Positions 54,446 to 63,990 of a DNA stretch of 64,000 bases are shown here, in pieces. A model generated the notes under the pieces. That model was not told where the DNA came from. It saw only the letters and a list, made by a program, of their open reading frames with translations, and searched no databases. The number at the start of each line of letters is the position of its first letter. Positions within the stretch are counted from its first letter, which is position 1. A program made the position numbers and the translations under genes. This DNA is from Aeromonas rivipollensis (lineage in GTDB: Bacteria; Pseudomonadota; Gammaproteobacteria; Enterobacterales; Aeromonadaceae): NCBI RefSeq assembly GCF_037811135.1, contig NZ_CP149130.1, forward strand, positions 2,910,501 through 2,974,500, written 5' to 3'.

Positions 54446-54470
54446 GCGCCGTATGGCGCCTTTATTTTAT
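54446..54470 (+). terminator. Terminator of eco
   Basis: GGCGCC-GTAT-GGCGCC followed by TTTATTTTA. Confidence 0.78.
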
Positions 54471-54693
54471 GGTTTTCACCCTGCAGAGAGCGGGTCCAGC
54501 TGTACAAAACCTGACATAACTCCACTATTTTTCAGGCTTTTTGTGCTGCAGACCGCAAAATTCTCCCCCAGGATGAGACAAAGGCTGTTCGATAAAAGAT
54601 ATTTATTAACATAGTAAGAAAATTGATTTTGCACTCTGCGACGGCCTGATGATACTTGCCCGCAAAGGTCAAACTAACCAGAACAAGAGCACT

Positions 54694-55053
54694 ATGAGCT
54701 TCGAATCAGACAAGCGTTTCAACGACTTCAAACATTTTCCCCGTGGCCTGCGTCGCAGTGGCGAATTCACCGTGGCCGAAGCTGACAGTCTGGAAAAATA
54801 TGGCACTGTGATGCTGGCGCTCTATCAGGGCAACCTGGCCCCACGCGATGACGTAGAAAGTGCCTTCATCGAGCAGGTCAAGTCTGGCGCAGCCGGCAGC
54901 AACCCCCACGCCAAGGTGTGGTTCAAGTACCTTAAGGTGATTGGTCCCAAGCGGGTGCACCGTCTGTGCACAGTCGCGGGTGGCGCCAATGAAGATGCGG
55001 GCGGCAGCTTTGAAGGCGGTGGCGGCGGTGGCAGCGACGAGTCCCTCGATTAA
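54694..55053 (+). CDS. maoP: Macrodomain Ori protein MaoP (DUF413)
   Basis: 119 residues similar to E. coli YifE/MaoP: RRSGEFTVAEADSLEKYG, PRDDVESAFIEQV and HAKVWFKYLKVIGPKRVHRLC match the DUF413 core; the tail is Gly/Asp-rich. MaoP with maoS organises the Ori macrodomain in enterics. I chose ATG 54694 over the longer frame at 54649. The stop overlaps the hdfR start (TAATG). Confidence 0.9.
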   Translation: MSFESDKRFNDFKHFPRGLRRSGEFTVAEADSLEKYGTVMLALYQGNLAPRDDVESAFIEQVKSGAAGSNPHAKVWFKYLKVIGPKRVHRLCTVAGGANEDAGGSFEGGGGGGSDESLD

Positions 55054-55928
55054 TGGATACCGAGCTGCTTCGGACCTTTATCGAGGTCAGCAAGACCCGG
55101 CACTTTGGCCGGGCTGCCGAGAATCTCTACCTGACCCAGTCGGCGGTGAGCTTTCGGATCCGCCAGCTCGAGCAGCAACTCGGGGTCAGCCTGTTTGCCC
55201 GCCATCGCAACAACATCCGTCTGACCGCCTCAGGTGAGCGTCTGCTGCCCTATGCAGACGCCATCTTGCACACGCTAGGCCGCGCCAAGCAGGACGTGGC
55301 CCTCTCCCCCGGTTTCAGTCAGCAGCTCGCCATAGGCGCGCCCGCGGTGTTCTGGGAGCTCGACTTCAATGACTGGCTCAACCATGTCTATGCGCTGGCC
55401 CCCGGCCTGGCAGTGCGGCTCGAGACCGCCTCCCGCGAGCACCTGTGCCGCCAGTTGCTGGAGCGCTCCCTCGATCTCGCCCTGCTCTCGGAGCCGACCA
55501 AGATAGACGAGATAGCCCTGCACCCCATAGGCGAGCTGGTGTTCGAGCTGGTGAGCCGGGAGCCGGCCGCCAATGCCGACAGCCTGATGCAGATGCCCCA
55601 TATTCACCTCGACTGGGGCACCAGTTTCGAGCCGCCCTCGAGCCGGTTGCAGAGCCTGCAGAAGACCCCTGTGCTGCACTCGAGCTCAGCCAGCATGGCG
55701 CTGCAGTTCGTGCTGGCCAATGGGGGCGCCGCCTATCTGCCGCGGCGCATGGTGAGCCCCTTCCTGGAGCAGGGACAACTGCACCTGGTGGAAGGGGGGC
55801 AGGCGCTGAGCCGCCCGCTCTACCTCGCCTATCTGGAGAAATCCGATCGTCGGGAGCTGATCGATCAGCTGCTCACCCTGCCGCTGGGTTGGGATGGCGC
55901 CGATCTGCGGCTGCCATCCGCCGAGTAG
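55053..55928 (+). CDS. hdfR: LysR-family regulator HdfR
   Basis: 291 residues with a near-identical N-terminal HTH to E. coli HdfR (TRHFGRAAENLYLTQSAVSFRIRQLEQ read in parts) and a LysR effector domain. E. coli HdfR represses flhDC. ATG 55053 shares a base with the maoP stop, indicating translational coupling. In E. coli hdfR and maoP are neighbours but divergent. Confidence 0.92.
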   Translation: MDTELLRTFIEVSKTRHFGRAAENLYLTQSAVSFRIRQLEQQLGVSLFARHRNNIRLTASGERLLPYADAILHTLGRAKQDVALSPGFSQQLAIGAPAVFWELDFNDWLNHVYALAPGLAVRLETASREHLCRQLLERSLDLALLSEPTKIDEIALHPIGELVFELVSREPAANADSLMQMPHIHLDWGTSFEPPSSRLQSLQKTPVLHSSSASMALQFVLANGGAAYLPRRMVSPFLEQGQLHLVEGGQALSRPLYLAYLEKSDRRELIDQLLTLPLGWDGADLRLPSAE

Positions 55929-55952
55929 CCGGGCTTCAGCCTGACCAACATG

Positions 55953-55977
55953 AAAAAAGGGGCCAAGAGGCCCCTTT
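55953..55977. terminator. Bidirectional terminator hdfR / tyrA
   Basis: GGGGCC-AAGA-GGCCCC with AAAAAA before and TTTG after, between convergent genes. Confidence 0.85.
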
Positions 55978-55994
55978 GTTATGGATGCGTGCCA

Positions 55995-57134
55995 TCAGTC
56001 GTGGTGACGGCGGTCGTTGGCCTGGGCCAGCAGGGTGCGGCTCTCCCGCAGGAACTCGTCGGCATGTTCGCCGAAGAAGCCGGACACTTGCGAGAAGGCC
56101 TCGATGAAGCCGGCTCTGTCCCCCCGCTCCAGCAGCCCCAGCGCTTCACCAAAGTTCTGGTAGTAGCGGCGGATCATCGCGAGGTTCTGCGGTGACGACA
56201 ATATGATGTCGGCATAGAGGTGGGGATCCTGGGCAAACAGCCGCCCCACCATGGCGAGCTCCAGCCGGTAGATGGGGGAACTCAGGGCCAGCAGACGGTC
56301 GATGTTGGCCTGCTCCCGGGAGAGGTGCCAGCCGTAGGCGAAGGTGGCGAAGTGGCGCAGCGCCTGAATGAGGGTCATGGCCTCGTCGTGAGCCTTGGCC
56401 TCCACCTGCTGCAGCCGTGCGCCCCAGATGGTCATCTGATCCAGCAGCCACTGGCTGGCAGCAGCGTCACGGCCCTGACAGCAGACGATCACCTGCTTGG
56501 CAAGGCTCGCCACATCCGGCCCGAACATGGGGTGCAGCCCCAAGACAGGCCCCTGGTGCACTGCCAGCATGTGCTCGAGCGGTGCCGCCTTCACGCTGGT
56601 GACGTCCACCAGCAGGCAATCCGCAGGCAGCTTGCCGAGCCGGTCGATGATCTGGCAGGTGATGTCGATGGGCACCGCCACCATCACCAGACCCGCATCG
56701 GCGAGGATCTCGTCAGAGCGCGGCCAGTCCCCCTGCTCCAGGCTCTCGACCCGGTAACCGGAGAGGCCGAACATCTGGCCGAACAAGCGGCCAAGCTGAC
56801 CCTGGCCGCCTATGATCACCACCTTGCCAAGATCCGGCTTCATGCACTTGAAGTGGTTCTCTTTTTCGCTGGCCGACTCGAGGATGTAGGACTCGCGCAT
56901 CACCCGGCGCAACACGTCTTCGATGAGATCGCCGGGCACCCCCAGCAGTTCGGCCTCGGCCCGGCGGCGTGCCAGCATGCTCGCCTCCCTGTCCGGCGCA
57001 TAGATGGGCAGGCCGTGGCGGCTCTTCACTTCACCCACTTCCCCCACCAGGGCCAGACGGGCGGCCAGCAGATCGATCAGCTGCTTGTCCACCACATCTA
57101 TCTTGTCCCTGAGGGCATTCAACTCTTCAGCCAT
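55995..57134 (-). CDS. tyrA: Bifunctional chorismate mutase / prephenate dehydrogenase
   Basis: 379 residues. An AroQ-type chorismate mutase (about 1-90, [23 protein letters not shown]) is fused to an NAD-dependent prephenate dehydrogenase ([18 protein letters not shown] dinucleotide motif; [10 protein letters not shown]). It makes 4-hydroxyphenylpyruvate for tyrosine. Second gene after aroF with a 118-bp gap containing a strong hairpin. Confidence 0.95.
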   Translation of the reverse strand: MAEELNALRDKIDVVDKQLIDLLAARLALVGEVGEVKSRHGLPIYAPDREASMLARRRAEAELLGVPGDLIEDVLRRVMRESYILESASEKENHFKCMKPDLGKVVIIGGQGQLGRLFGQMFGLSGYRVESLEQGDWPRSDEILADAGLVMVAVPIDITCQIIDRLGKLPADCLLVDVTSVKAAPLEHMLAVHQGPVLGLHPMFGPDVASLAKQVIVCCQGRDAAASQWLLDQMTIWGARLQQVEAKAHDEAMTLIQALRHFATFAYGWHLSREQANIDRLLALSSPIYRLELAMVGRLFAQDPHLYADIILSSPQNLAMIRRYYQNFGEALGLLERGDRAGFIEAFSQVSGFFGEHADEFLRESRTLLAQANDRRHHD

Positions 57135-57189
57135 ATCCAGTCCCTGCCGGCGCCGCTGGCGGCGGCGCCCTGTGATTCAAGAGGCAACA

Positions 57190-57217
57190 AGGTATCACTG
57201 CGTGGGCAGTGATACCT
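57190..57217 (-). other. Strong hairpin between aroF and tyrA
   Basis: AGGTATCACTG (57190-57200) pairs perfectly with CAGTGATACCT (57207-57217) across 6 nt. Downstream on the minus strand is TTGTTGCC, a poor U-tract. It may act as a partial terminator or processing site tuning tyrA relative to aroF. Confidence 0.55.
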
Positions 57218-57252
57218 CTATGGTTCAATCAGTTACGACAAGATACCACGAC

Positions 57253-58326
57253 TTACAGCGCGGTTCTGCTCTTGAGCGGCGCCGCCAGCTGGCTGTGGCA
57301 GCGGGCCAGCAGGGTTGCCGTGGTCTCCCAGTCGATGCAGGCATCGGTGATGGAGACGCCGTAGCGCATCTCGCACTTGGGCTGCTCGCTGGACTGGTTG
57401 CCCTCGAACAGGTTTGATTCGAGCATCACTCCGATGATGGAGCGGTTGCCCTCCTGGATCTGGTGGATCACGTTGTCGGCCACCTTGGGCTGCAGGCGGT
57501 GATCCTTGCTGGAGTTGCCGTGGCTGCAATCCACCACCAGACCGGGCAGCAGGCCCGCCTTCTCCAGCGCCTCTTCCGCCAACGACACATTGACCGAGTC
57601 GTAGTTCGGGTGCTTGCCACCACGCAGTATCACGTGGCCATCCGGGTTGCCCTGGGTCTGCAGCAGCGCGACCTGGCCCTGCTGGTTGATCCCCATGAAG
57701 GCGTGGGGGCTGGAGGCCGCCTGCAGCGCATTGATGGCGGTGCCGAGGTTACCGTCTGTGCCGTTCTTGAAGCCGACCGGCATGGAGAGGCCGGAAGCCA
57801 TCTCCCTGTGGGTCTGGGATTCTGTAGTACGGGCGCCTATGGCCGACCAGGAGAAGAGCTCCGCCAGGTATTGGGGGCTGATGGGATCGAGGGCCTCGGT
57901 GGCCAGCGGCAGTTCCAGCTCCGCCAGCCAGCAGAGCAGCTCGCGGGCGCGGTGCAGCCCCAGCTCCACGTCGAAGGTGCCATCAAGGTTCGGGTCATTG
58001 ATAAAGCCCTTCCAGCCGACAGTGGTGCGTGGCTTCTCAAAGTAGACCCGCATGACAATGTAGAGAGAGTCCTGGTAGGCATCATGCAGCGCTTTGAGTC
58101 TGGTTGCGTACTCTTTGGCGGCGTCCATGTCGTGGATGGAGCAGGGTCCACAGATCACCAGCAAGCGGTGATCGCGACGGTGGATGATGTCGGCTATGGT
58201 ATTGCGGGCCCCTTGCACGAATGCCAGCGCGCGATCGGAGATGGGTAGTTTCTCCTTGAGCTGGGCAGGCGTGATCATCACTTGTTCGGACTGGATATGG
58301 ATGTTGTTCAGGGGGTCTCTTTGCAT
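57253..58326 (-). CDS. aroF: DAHP synthase, tyrosine-sensitive type
   Basis: 357 residues, type-I DAHP synthase condensing PEP and erythrose-4-phosphate. Motifs VICGPCSIHD, RVYFEKPRTTVGWKG, TEALDPISPQYL, SWSAIGARTTESQ, GFKNGTDG and DCSHGNSSKD are visible. Assigned as aroF because it heads an aroF-tyrA operon and has a TyrR box upstream. It is the first committed step of the aromatic pathway. Confidence 0.94.
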   Translation of the reverse strand: MQRDPLNNIHIQSEQVMITPAQLKEKLPISDRALAFVQGARNTIADIIHRRDHRLLVICGPCSIHDMDAAKEYATRLKALHDAYQDSLYIVMRVYFEKPRTTVGWKGFINDPNLDGTFDVELGLHRARELLCWLAELELPLATEALDPISPQYLAELFSWSAIGARTTESQTHREMASGLSMPVGFKNGTDGNLGTAINALQAASSPHAFMGINQQGQVALLQTQGNPDGHVILRGGKHPNYDSVNVSLAEEALEKAGLLPGLVVDCSHGNSSKDHRLQPKVADNVIHQIQEGNRSIIGVMLESNLFEGNQSSEQPKCEMRYGVSITDACIDWETTATLLARCHSQLAAPLKSRTAL

Positions 58327-58367
58327 TTTCTCATTCTCTCTACTGTATTTAAGCCAATCGCGCCAAG

Positions 58368-58387
58368 GTGTATTTATTTATTTACAC
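58368..58387. promoter_or_regulatory. TyrR box upstream of aroF
   Basis: GTGTATTTATTTATTTACAC: TGTA-N10-TACA symmetry and TTTACA half-site fit TGTAAAN6TTTACA. It lies 42-61 bp upstream of the aroF start. Confidence 0.8.
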
Positions 58388-58548
58388 AAGTCAGCGCTTT
58401 GTTACGCAACCGCCCTCACCTTACCAAGGAAAAACAAACAATCAAGTGAAACTAGCGGTTTACTGCATCAAGAGATGGATTAATGACCACCTGCGTGACC
58501 AAAATAGCCAGAAAGTAGCGTGTCAAAGCCCCCCTGCACCACGAAAAA

Positions 58549-58566
58549 CGTAAACAAATAATTACA
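58549..58566. promoter_or_regulatory. Weak TyrR-like site
   Basis: CGTAAACAAATAATTACA matches 10 of 12 TyrR positions, about 180 bp from the strong box. It could be an auxiliary operator. Confidence 0.4.
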
Positions 58567-58605
58567 CCCTGCACCTCATCACTCCCGGGGCTGGCCTGCC
58601 GCCAT

Positions 58606-58630
58606 AAAAAAGCGGGGCACCTGGCCCCGC
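58606..58630 (-). terminator. Terminator of glpQ
   Basis: GCGGGGC-ACCTG-GCCCCGC; on the minus strand the stem is followed by TTTTTT. Confidence 0.85.
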
Positions 58631-58657
58631 TTGCGTTCCCCTGTTGCTCTTCTTTTA

Positions 58658-59737
58658 TTATTTGCCGTGGGCCTTGATGACCGCCACCGCCTTGTCCGGG
58701 AAGTCGCTGAACACCCCGTCCACATCCGCCTGATAGAGGAAGATGTTGAGCAGGTCGGTGAAGTCTTTGGCATAGGCCGGGATCTGCCCCTGATCCTGGC
58801 GGAAGGTATAAGGGTGCACCTTGAGGCCGGCGGCGTGGGCCTCCTTGACCATGGCGGTGAACACCGGCTTGCCGAGCGTGCCCGGCTCGGTGACTATCAT
58901 CGGCTTCCAGGGGCCTATGCCGTCGGCGTAAGTGGCGATCTCCTTCATGGCGCCCGGCTTGAACATCCAGTCATAGCTGTAGGGGGTCGCCTGGCCCTTG
59001 GCGTCGTAAACCATGGTCTCATTCCAGTCGGTCTCGGCCATCAGCTGCACCAGCTTCAAGTCCATCCCTAAGGCGGGCATCAGCTCGCCGTTGATGCGCT
59101 TGAGCTCGTCCACATCGAAGCTCTGCAGATAGACTTTGTCGCCCTTGCCGGTGTAGCCGTACTCCTTGAGCACGGTAAGCACGGCTCTTGAAATGTCCTT
59201 GCCCTCATGGCGGAATAGCCAGGGGGCCTTGATCTCCGGGTAGATGCCGATCTCTTTGCCGGTGCTCTTGTTGAGCCCCTGGATCATCTCTATCTCTTCC
59301 TGGAAGGTGTGGATCTTGAAGTCGGACTTCCACAGCGGGAAGCGGGCCGGATAGACGGGCACCTGCTTGCCCTCCACCAGCTGGAAGGGCTCCGTCATGC
59401 GCAGGGAGTGCACCTCGGCCAGGGTGAAGTCCACCACGTAGTAGCGTCCGTCCGGGCGGGCGCGGCCGGGGAAACGTGTCGCCACGTCCGTGATGCCGTC
59501 GAGGAAGTGATCGTGCATCACCACCAGCTGGTCATCCCTGGTCATCACCAGATCCTGCTCCAGGTAATCGGCCCCCATGCCATAGGCCAGCGCCTTGGAT
59601 TCCAGGGTGTGCTCGGGCAGATAGCCGGAGGCGCCACGGTGGGCGATCACTATCTTGCCGTCATCCGCGGCCAGGGCGGGCAAGGCGAGGGCAACCCCGA
59701 GGCCGAGGGCCACCAGGGAGAGGTGAGGTTGTTTCAT
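58658..59737 (-). CDS. glpQ: Periplasmic glycerophosphodiester phosphodiesterase
   Basis: 359 residues with signal peptide (ending ALPALA, about 23). GDPD-domain motifs IAHRGASGYLPEHTLES, MHDHFLDG (catalytic His residues), YPEIKAPW and the C-terminal DGVFSDFPDKAV. It releases glycerol-3-phosphate from deacylated phospholipids for GlpT. It lies 104 bp downstream of glpD on the same strand; co-transcription is possible, as no clear terminator intervenes. Confidence 0.95.
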   Translation of the reverse strand: MKQPHLSLVALGLGVALALPALAADDGKIVIAHRGASGYLPEHTLESKALAYGMGADYLEQDLVMTRDDQLVVMHDHFLDGITDVATRFPGRARPDGRYYVVDFTLAEVHSLRMTEPFQLVEGKQVPVYPARFPLWKSDFKIHTFQEEIEMIQGLNKSTGKEIGIYPEIKAPWLFRHEGKDISRAVLTVLKEYGYTGKGDKVYLQSFDVDELKRINGELMPALGMDLKLVQLMAETDWNETMVYDAKGQATPYSYDWMFKPGAMKEIATYADGIGPWKPMIVTEPGTLGKPVFTAMVKEAHAAGLKVHPYTFRQDQGQIPAYAKDFTDLLNIFLYQADVDGVFSDFPDKAVAVIKAHGK

Positions 59738-59840
59738 AAGAACGGCTCTTTGTTATTGTTTATTGGATGTAGGTAGTTGTTATAGCAGAGGTTTATTGCA
59801 GTTTAACGGCGGCGGGCGGCCAGGGCCGCCCGCCTTGTCA

Positions 59841-61328
59841 TCAGCTTGCCTTGGGCAGGGCGTGATGGTGTTGCTCCAGCCAGGCGTGCAGTTGCTGTTG
59901 CTCGGCATCACAGAGGCGCAGCCCCAGCTTGCTGCGACGCCACAGTATGTCTTCCATCGAATGGGCCCACTCGCGGCTGATCAGATAGCGCACTTCCGAC
60001 TCGTACAGCCCGGCACCAAAGTGCTGGCCGCGCTCCTCGTGCAGCCAGAGACGGGCATGACTGCCATAGGCCTCGGCGATGCGGCGGGCGCTGCGCTCAT
60101 CCAGCCAGTCGAATTCGAGCATGTAGGCGCGAGCCAGCTCGGTGGTGGAGCAGTCGAACTCGCCACCGGGCAGCCGGCTGCTGGCTGTCCAGTCATCCCC
60201 CATCTGGCTGAACCAGGGCTTGAGCTTGTTGCAGGCGGCCTGGGCCAGCTTGCGATAGGTGGTGAGCTTGCCGCCAAACACCGACAAGAGTGGCGCACCG
60301 TCGGATTCGCCGGAGAGCTCGAGGGTGTAGTCGCGGGTCACCGCCTGGGGAGAGTCGGACTCGTCATCGCAGAGCGGCCGCACCCCGGCATAGGTCCAGA
60401 TGACCTCGGAGGGCGCAATCTGGCGGGTGAAGTGGGCGTTGACCACCTTGCACAGGTAATTGATCTCGGCCTCGCTGATCTTCGCCTCCCGCGGGCTGCC
60501 ATGGTGCTCCACGTCCGTGGTGCCGATCAGGGAGTAGTCCTGCTGGTAGGGGATGACGAAGACGATGCGGTTGTCCTCGTTTTGCAGGATATAGGCCTCT
60601 TCGCGCTCGTGGATGCGCGGCACTATGATGTGGCTGCCCTTGATGAGGCGAATGCCGCGCGGGGATTTCTCGTGCAGGCTCTCGTCATAGAAGGTCTTGA
60701 CCCAGGGACCGGCCGCATTGACCAGGCCACGGCAGGTGACATTGAACTGCTCGCCCCCTTCCCGCTCCAGGGTCAGGGTCCAGTGCTTGGATCCGCGCAC
60801 CGCCTTGACGCAGCGGGTGCGGGTCTGCACCTCGGCGCCCTTGTCCCGGGCCATCATGGCGTTGAGCACCACCAGGCGGGCGTCGTCGACCCAGGCGTCC
60901 GAGTACTCGAAGCCCTTGTTGATGCCGCTCTTGAGACCATCTTGCGGCAGGAAGCGCAGGCCGCAGCTGCCCTTGAGCTTGTCGCGCTTGGCCAGGTTGT
61001 CGTAGAGGAAGAGGCCGGCACGGATCATCCAGGCCGGACGCAGGTGCGGGCGGTGCGGCAGACGGAAGCGCATGGGACGGGCGATGTGCGGCGCCATGCC
61101 GAGCAGCACCTCCCGCTCCGCCAGCGCCTCTTTCACCAGCCTGAATTCGTAATGTTCAAGATAGCGCAAGCCGCCGTGGATCAGCTTGCTGGAGTTGGAC
61201 GAGGTGGCCGAGGCGAGATCCTGCGCCTCGAACAGCGCCACCTTCAGCCCCCGCCCCGCCGCATCCGCCGCAATGCCGACCCCGTTGATGCCGCCGCCGA
61301 CGACGACCAGATCATAATGTTCGCTCAT
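59841..61328 (-). CDS. glpD: Aerobic glycerol-3-phosphate dehydrogenase
   Basis: 495-residue membrane-associated FAD enzyme oxidising G3P to DHAP with quinone reduction. FAD motif VVVGGGINGVGIAADAAGRG, SSNSSKLIHGGLRYLE and GGKLTTYRKLAQ are visible. I chose ATG 61328 (MSEHYD), with AGGTG upstream, over the GTG at 61334. The upstream region has GlpR- and CRP-like sites. Confidence 0.95.
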   Translation of the reverse strand: MSEHYDLVVVGGGINGVGIAADAAGRGLKVALFEAQDLASATSSNSSKLIHGGLRYLEHYEFRLVKEALAEREVLLGMAPHIARPMRFRLPHRPHLRPAWMIRAGLFLYDNLAKRDKLKGSCGLRFLPQDGLKSGINKGFEYSDAWVDDARLVVLNAMMARDKGAEVQTRTRCVKAVRGSKHWTLTLEREGGEQFNVTCRGLVNAAGPWVKTFYDESLHEKSPRGIRLIKGSHIIVPRIHEREEAYILQNEDNRIVFVIPYQQDYSLIGTTDVEHHGSPREAKISEAEINYLCKVVNAHFTRQIAPSEVIWTYAGVRPLCDDESDSPQAVTRDYTLELSGESDGAPLLSVFGGKLTTYRKLAQAACNKLKPWFSQMGDDWTASSRLPGGEFDCSTTELARAYMLEFDWLDERSARRIAEAYGSHARLWLHEERGQHFGAGLYESEVRYLISREWAHSMEDILWRRSKLGLRLCDAEQQQLHAWLEQHHHALPKAS

Positions 61329-61377
61329 GTTCACCTACTTTCTTATTTTGTGTTTGCCATGCCGGCAATGTTTGATT

Positions 61378-61446
61378 TCGCTCATATTAGAACATGAAAA
61401 AATGATAAACGAACATTTTATGAGGGAAATGTGATCGCGATTGTTC
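61378..61446. promoter_or_regulatory. glpD control region: GlpR-like and CRP-like sites
   Basis: AAACGAACAT (61407-61416) and GAACATGA (61390-61397) resemble GlpR half-operators (ATGTTCG-type on the minus strand). AAATGTGATCGCGATTGTT (61428-61446) has a perfect left CRP half-site and a weak right half. GlpR and CRP control are expected from enterics and glpR is the adjacent gene. Confidence 0.5.
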
Positions 61447-61772
61447 TGACAATGCTAAAAATGCTGCCAGCAGGTGACAAGATGCCACCCCGAGCCTTGC
61501 CATGGCACCTCCTGTCAGGGTGAATCTGCCACAGCGGATGTCGGCGCGGCTGCCCGGGCCCACAGGATCCGGGTCCGAAGCACGCACAACCACAGAAGAT
61601 AAGGAGAGCGCCGTAGCTTTTAGCTCAAGCCGCGCAGCGACCAGCAGAGCACAGGGACAAATGGGGAAAGGCAGCAGGAGCAAGGCGTCCGCCATGGGAC
61701 AAAATCTGAATAGAGGGCAACAAGAAAGCGGCCGCCCGGTGGCGGCCTGATGCTAATACGGCGTGGGGGAGC
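61447..61772. other. Intergenic stretch, glpD to glpR
   Basis: About 325 bp. At 61730-61747 GGCCGCC-CGGT-GGCGGCC forms a hairpin followed on the minus strand by GCTTTCTTG, a plausible weak terminator for glpR. I see nothing else convincing; an 82-codon frame on the plus strand has no family-like features. Confidence 0.5.
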
Positions 61773-62531
61773 TCAGCAGATGTGGCAGGCTATCTGATGC
61801 TGGGACATCAGTCGCATCAACTTCTCCGGCGGCTCCTGATCCGTGAACAGGGCGTGGATCTGGTTGAGGTTGCCGAGGTTGACCATGGCATTGCGCCCGA
61901 ACTTGGTGTGGTCGGCGGCCAGGAACACCTGGCGGGAATGGGCGATGATGGCCTGGGCGATCTTCACCTCGTGGTAGTCGAAATCGAGCAATGAGCCGTC
62001 GTTGTCGATGCCGGAGATGCCGATGACGCCATAGTCCATGCGGAACTGGCCGATGAAGTCACGGGTCGCCTCCCCCACTATGCCGCCATCCCGGTTGCGG
62101 ATCTCGCCACCGGCGATGATGACGGTGAAGTCATCCTTGGCGGTGAGAATGCTGGCGACGTTGAGGTTGTTGGTGACCACGCGCAGCTCCCGGTGATCGA
62201 GCAGGGCGCGGGCGATGGCTTCCGTGGTGGTGCCGATGTCGATGAAGAGGGACGAGCCGTCCGGAATATTGGCGGCCACCTCGCGAGCGATGCGCTCCTT
62301 CTCCTTGAGCTGCATCACCTTGCGGGCGCTGTAGGCGGTATTGACGGTACTCGAATGCAGGGAGGCCCCGCCGTGATGGCGCCTTATCTTGTTCTGCTCG
62401 GCGAGATCGTTCAGATCCCGGCGAATGGTCTGGGGGCTGACGTCAAAATGGGTCACCAGATCGTCGGTCGAGACAAATCCCTGCCTTGTCAGAACGTCCA
62501 GGATCTCCAGATGTCGTTGGGTTTGCTTCAC
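61773..62531 (-). CDS. glpR: Glycerol-3-phosphate regulon repressor
   Basis: 252-residue DeoR-family repressor, the E. coli GlpR length. N-terminal HTH (DDLVTHFDVSPQTIRRDLNDLAE, family signature) and C-terminal sugar-phosphate sensor domain (DGSSLFIDIGTTTEAIARAL, GGEIRNRDGGIVG, ADHTKFGR). Induced by G3P. Located between glpT and glpD on the same strand. Confidence 0.95.
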   Translation of the reverse strand: MKQTQRHLEILDVLTRQGFVSTDDLVTHFDVSPQTIRRDLNDLAEQNKIRRHHGGASLHSSTVNTAYSARKVMQLKEKERIAREVAANIPDGSSLFIDIGTTTEAIARALLDHRELRVVTNNLNVASILTAKDDFTVIIAGGEIRNRDGGIVGEATRDFIGQFRMDYGVIGISGIDNDGSLLDFDYHEVKIAQAIIAHSRQVFLAADHTKFGRNAMVNLGNLNQIHALFTDQEPPEKLMRLMSQHQIACHIC

Positions 62532-62554
62532 GCTTGCACTCCGCTTGAGAGACG

Positions 62555-62583
62555 AAAAAAGGCCCCGGCATTGCGGGGCCTTT
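62555..62583 (-). terminator. Terminator between glpT and glpR
   Basis: GGCCCCG-GCATTG-CGGGGCC at 62561-62580, followed on the minus strand by TTTTTTCG. It ends glpT. Confidence 0.85.
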
Positions 62584-62631
62584 GGCAGTGTACCCTATCC
62601 CTTTTCGGACTGATAAGGGCAGGATCACGTT

Positions 62632-63990
62632 TTATGCCTTGTCGGCAGCGGCCTTCTTGGCAGCGACGGCGATGTTCTCATGCTTGAGGGTCATGGCCAG
62701 CAGCACTATGGAGAGCACGCAAGATGCGGTCAGCACCATGAAACCGCCGTCCCAGCCGAAGTGGTCAACGGTGTAGCCCAGCATGGCGTTGGCCGCCACG
62801 GCGCCACCCAGATAACCGAACAGCCCGGTGAAGCCCGCCGCTGTACCGGCCGCCTTCTTGGGTGCCAGCTCAAGGGCGTAGAGACCGATCAGCATGACGG
62901 GGCCGTAGATGAGGAAGCCGATGGCGACCAGGGCCATCATGTCGATGGTGGGGTTGCCCGCCGGGTTGAGCCAGTAGACCAGCACGGCCAGGGTCACCAG
63001 CACCATGAACAGTATGCCGGCCGGGGCGCGGCGGCCCTGGAACATCTTGTCAGAGATCCAGCCGCACAGCAGGGTGCCCGGAATACCGGCCCACTCATAG
63101 AGGAAGTAGGCCCAGGAGGAGTGATCCACGCTGAAGTCCTTGGCTTCCTTGAGGTAGGTCGGTGCCCAGTCCAGCACGCCATAGCGAATCAGGTAGACGA
63201 AGGCGTTGGCAATGGCGATGTACCACAAGAGCTTGTTGTGCAGCACGTACTTCATGAAGATCTCCTTGGCGGAGAACTCCTGCTCGTGACTCTCGTTGTA
63301 ATCCTTCGGGTAGTCGTTCTTGTACTCCTCGATGGGCGGCAGACCCACGGATTGCGGGGTATCACGCATCACGAAGAAGGCGATCACCGCAATGGCGGCG
63401 GCGGCCGCAGCCGGTACATAGAAGGCACTGCGCCAGTCGTTGAACCAGCCCATGCCGAGGATGAACAGCGGACCTATCATGCCGCCACCCACGTTGTGGG
63501 CCACGTTCCAGACCGCGACCACTTCGCCCCGCTCCTTCTGTGACCACCAGTGCACCATGGTGCGACCACAGGGCGGCCAGCCCATGCCCTGAACCCAGCC
63601 GTTGAGGAACAGCAGCACGAACATGATAGCGATGCTGGAGGTAGCCCAGTGCACAGTCCCCATCATGAACATGATGCCGGCCGAGAGCAGCAGGCCGGCG
63701 GAGAGGAAGTAGCGCGCATTGGAGCGGTCCGACACGTTCCCCATCAGGAATTTGGAGAGACCATAGGCAATGGAGACACCGGACAGGGCCAGGCCCAGAT
63801 CGCCGCGGGAGAAGCCCTGCTCGATGAGGTAGGGCATCGCCAGACTGAAGTTCTTGCGCACCAGGTAGTAGCCGGCATAACCGAAGAAGATCCCGAAAAA
63901 CACCTGCCAGCGCATGCGTTTGTAGAAGGGATCCACCTTGTCGGCTGGTAGCCGCTCTATGTGGGGTGCAGGCCTGAAGAGACTAAGCAT
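62632..63990 (-). CDS. glpT: Glycerol-3-phosphate/phosphate antiporter
   Basis: 452-residue major-facilitator (OPA family) transporter, the length of E. coli GlpT. Twelve helices; conserved [21 protein letters not shown] (read as parts, with substrate-site Arg), [19 protein letters not shown] and the second-half Arg in [14 protein letters not shown]. It exchanges external G3P for phosphate. Only 10 bp of upstream sequence are in the window, so the promoter is not visible. Confidence 0.96.
   Translation of the reverse strand: MLSLFRPAPHIERLPADKVDPFYKRMRWQVFFGIFFGYAGYYLVRKNFSLAMPYLIEQGFSRGDLGLALSGVSIAYGLSKFLMGNVSDRSNARYFLSAGLLLSAGIMFMMGTVHWATSSIAIMFVLLFLNGWVQGMGWPPCGRTMVHWWSQKERGEVVAVWNVAHNVGGGMIGPLFILGMGWFNDWRSAFYVPAAAAAAIAVIAFFVMRDTPQSVGLPPIEEYKNDYPKDYNESHEQEFSAKEIFMKYVLHNKLLWYIAIANAFVYLIRYGVLDWAPTYLKEAKDFSVDHSSWAYFLYEWAGIPGTLLCGWISDKMFQGRRAPAGILFMVLVTLAVLVYWLNPAGNPTIDMMALVAIGFLIYGPVMLIGLYALELAPKKAAGTAAGFTGLFGYLGGAVAANAMLGYTVDHFGWDGGFMVLTASCVLSIVLLAMTLKHENIAVAAKKAAADKA

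Larger units (their letters stand above)
58327..58657 (-). promoter_or_regulatory. aroF upstream region
   Basis: 330 bp without a credible gene. It contains a strong TyrR box (58368-58387), a weaker TyrR-like site (58549-58566) and the glpQ terminator at the right end. Confidence 0.6.

Noticed and set aside
61502..61750. 82-codon plus-strand ORF between glpD and glpR
   Set aside because: Low-complexity Ser/Ala/Arg composition, no RBS, no family resemblance.
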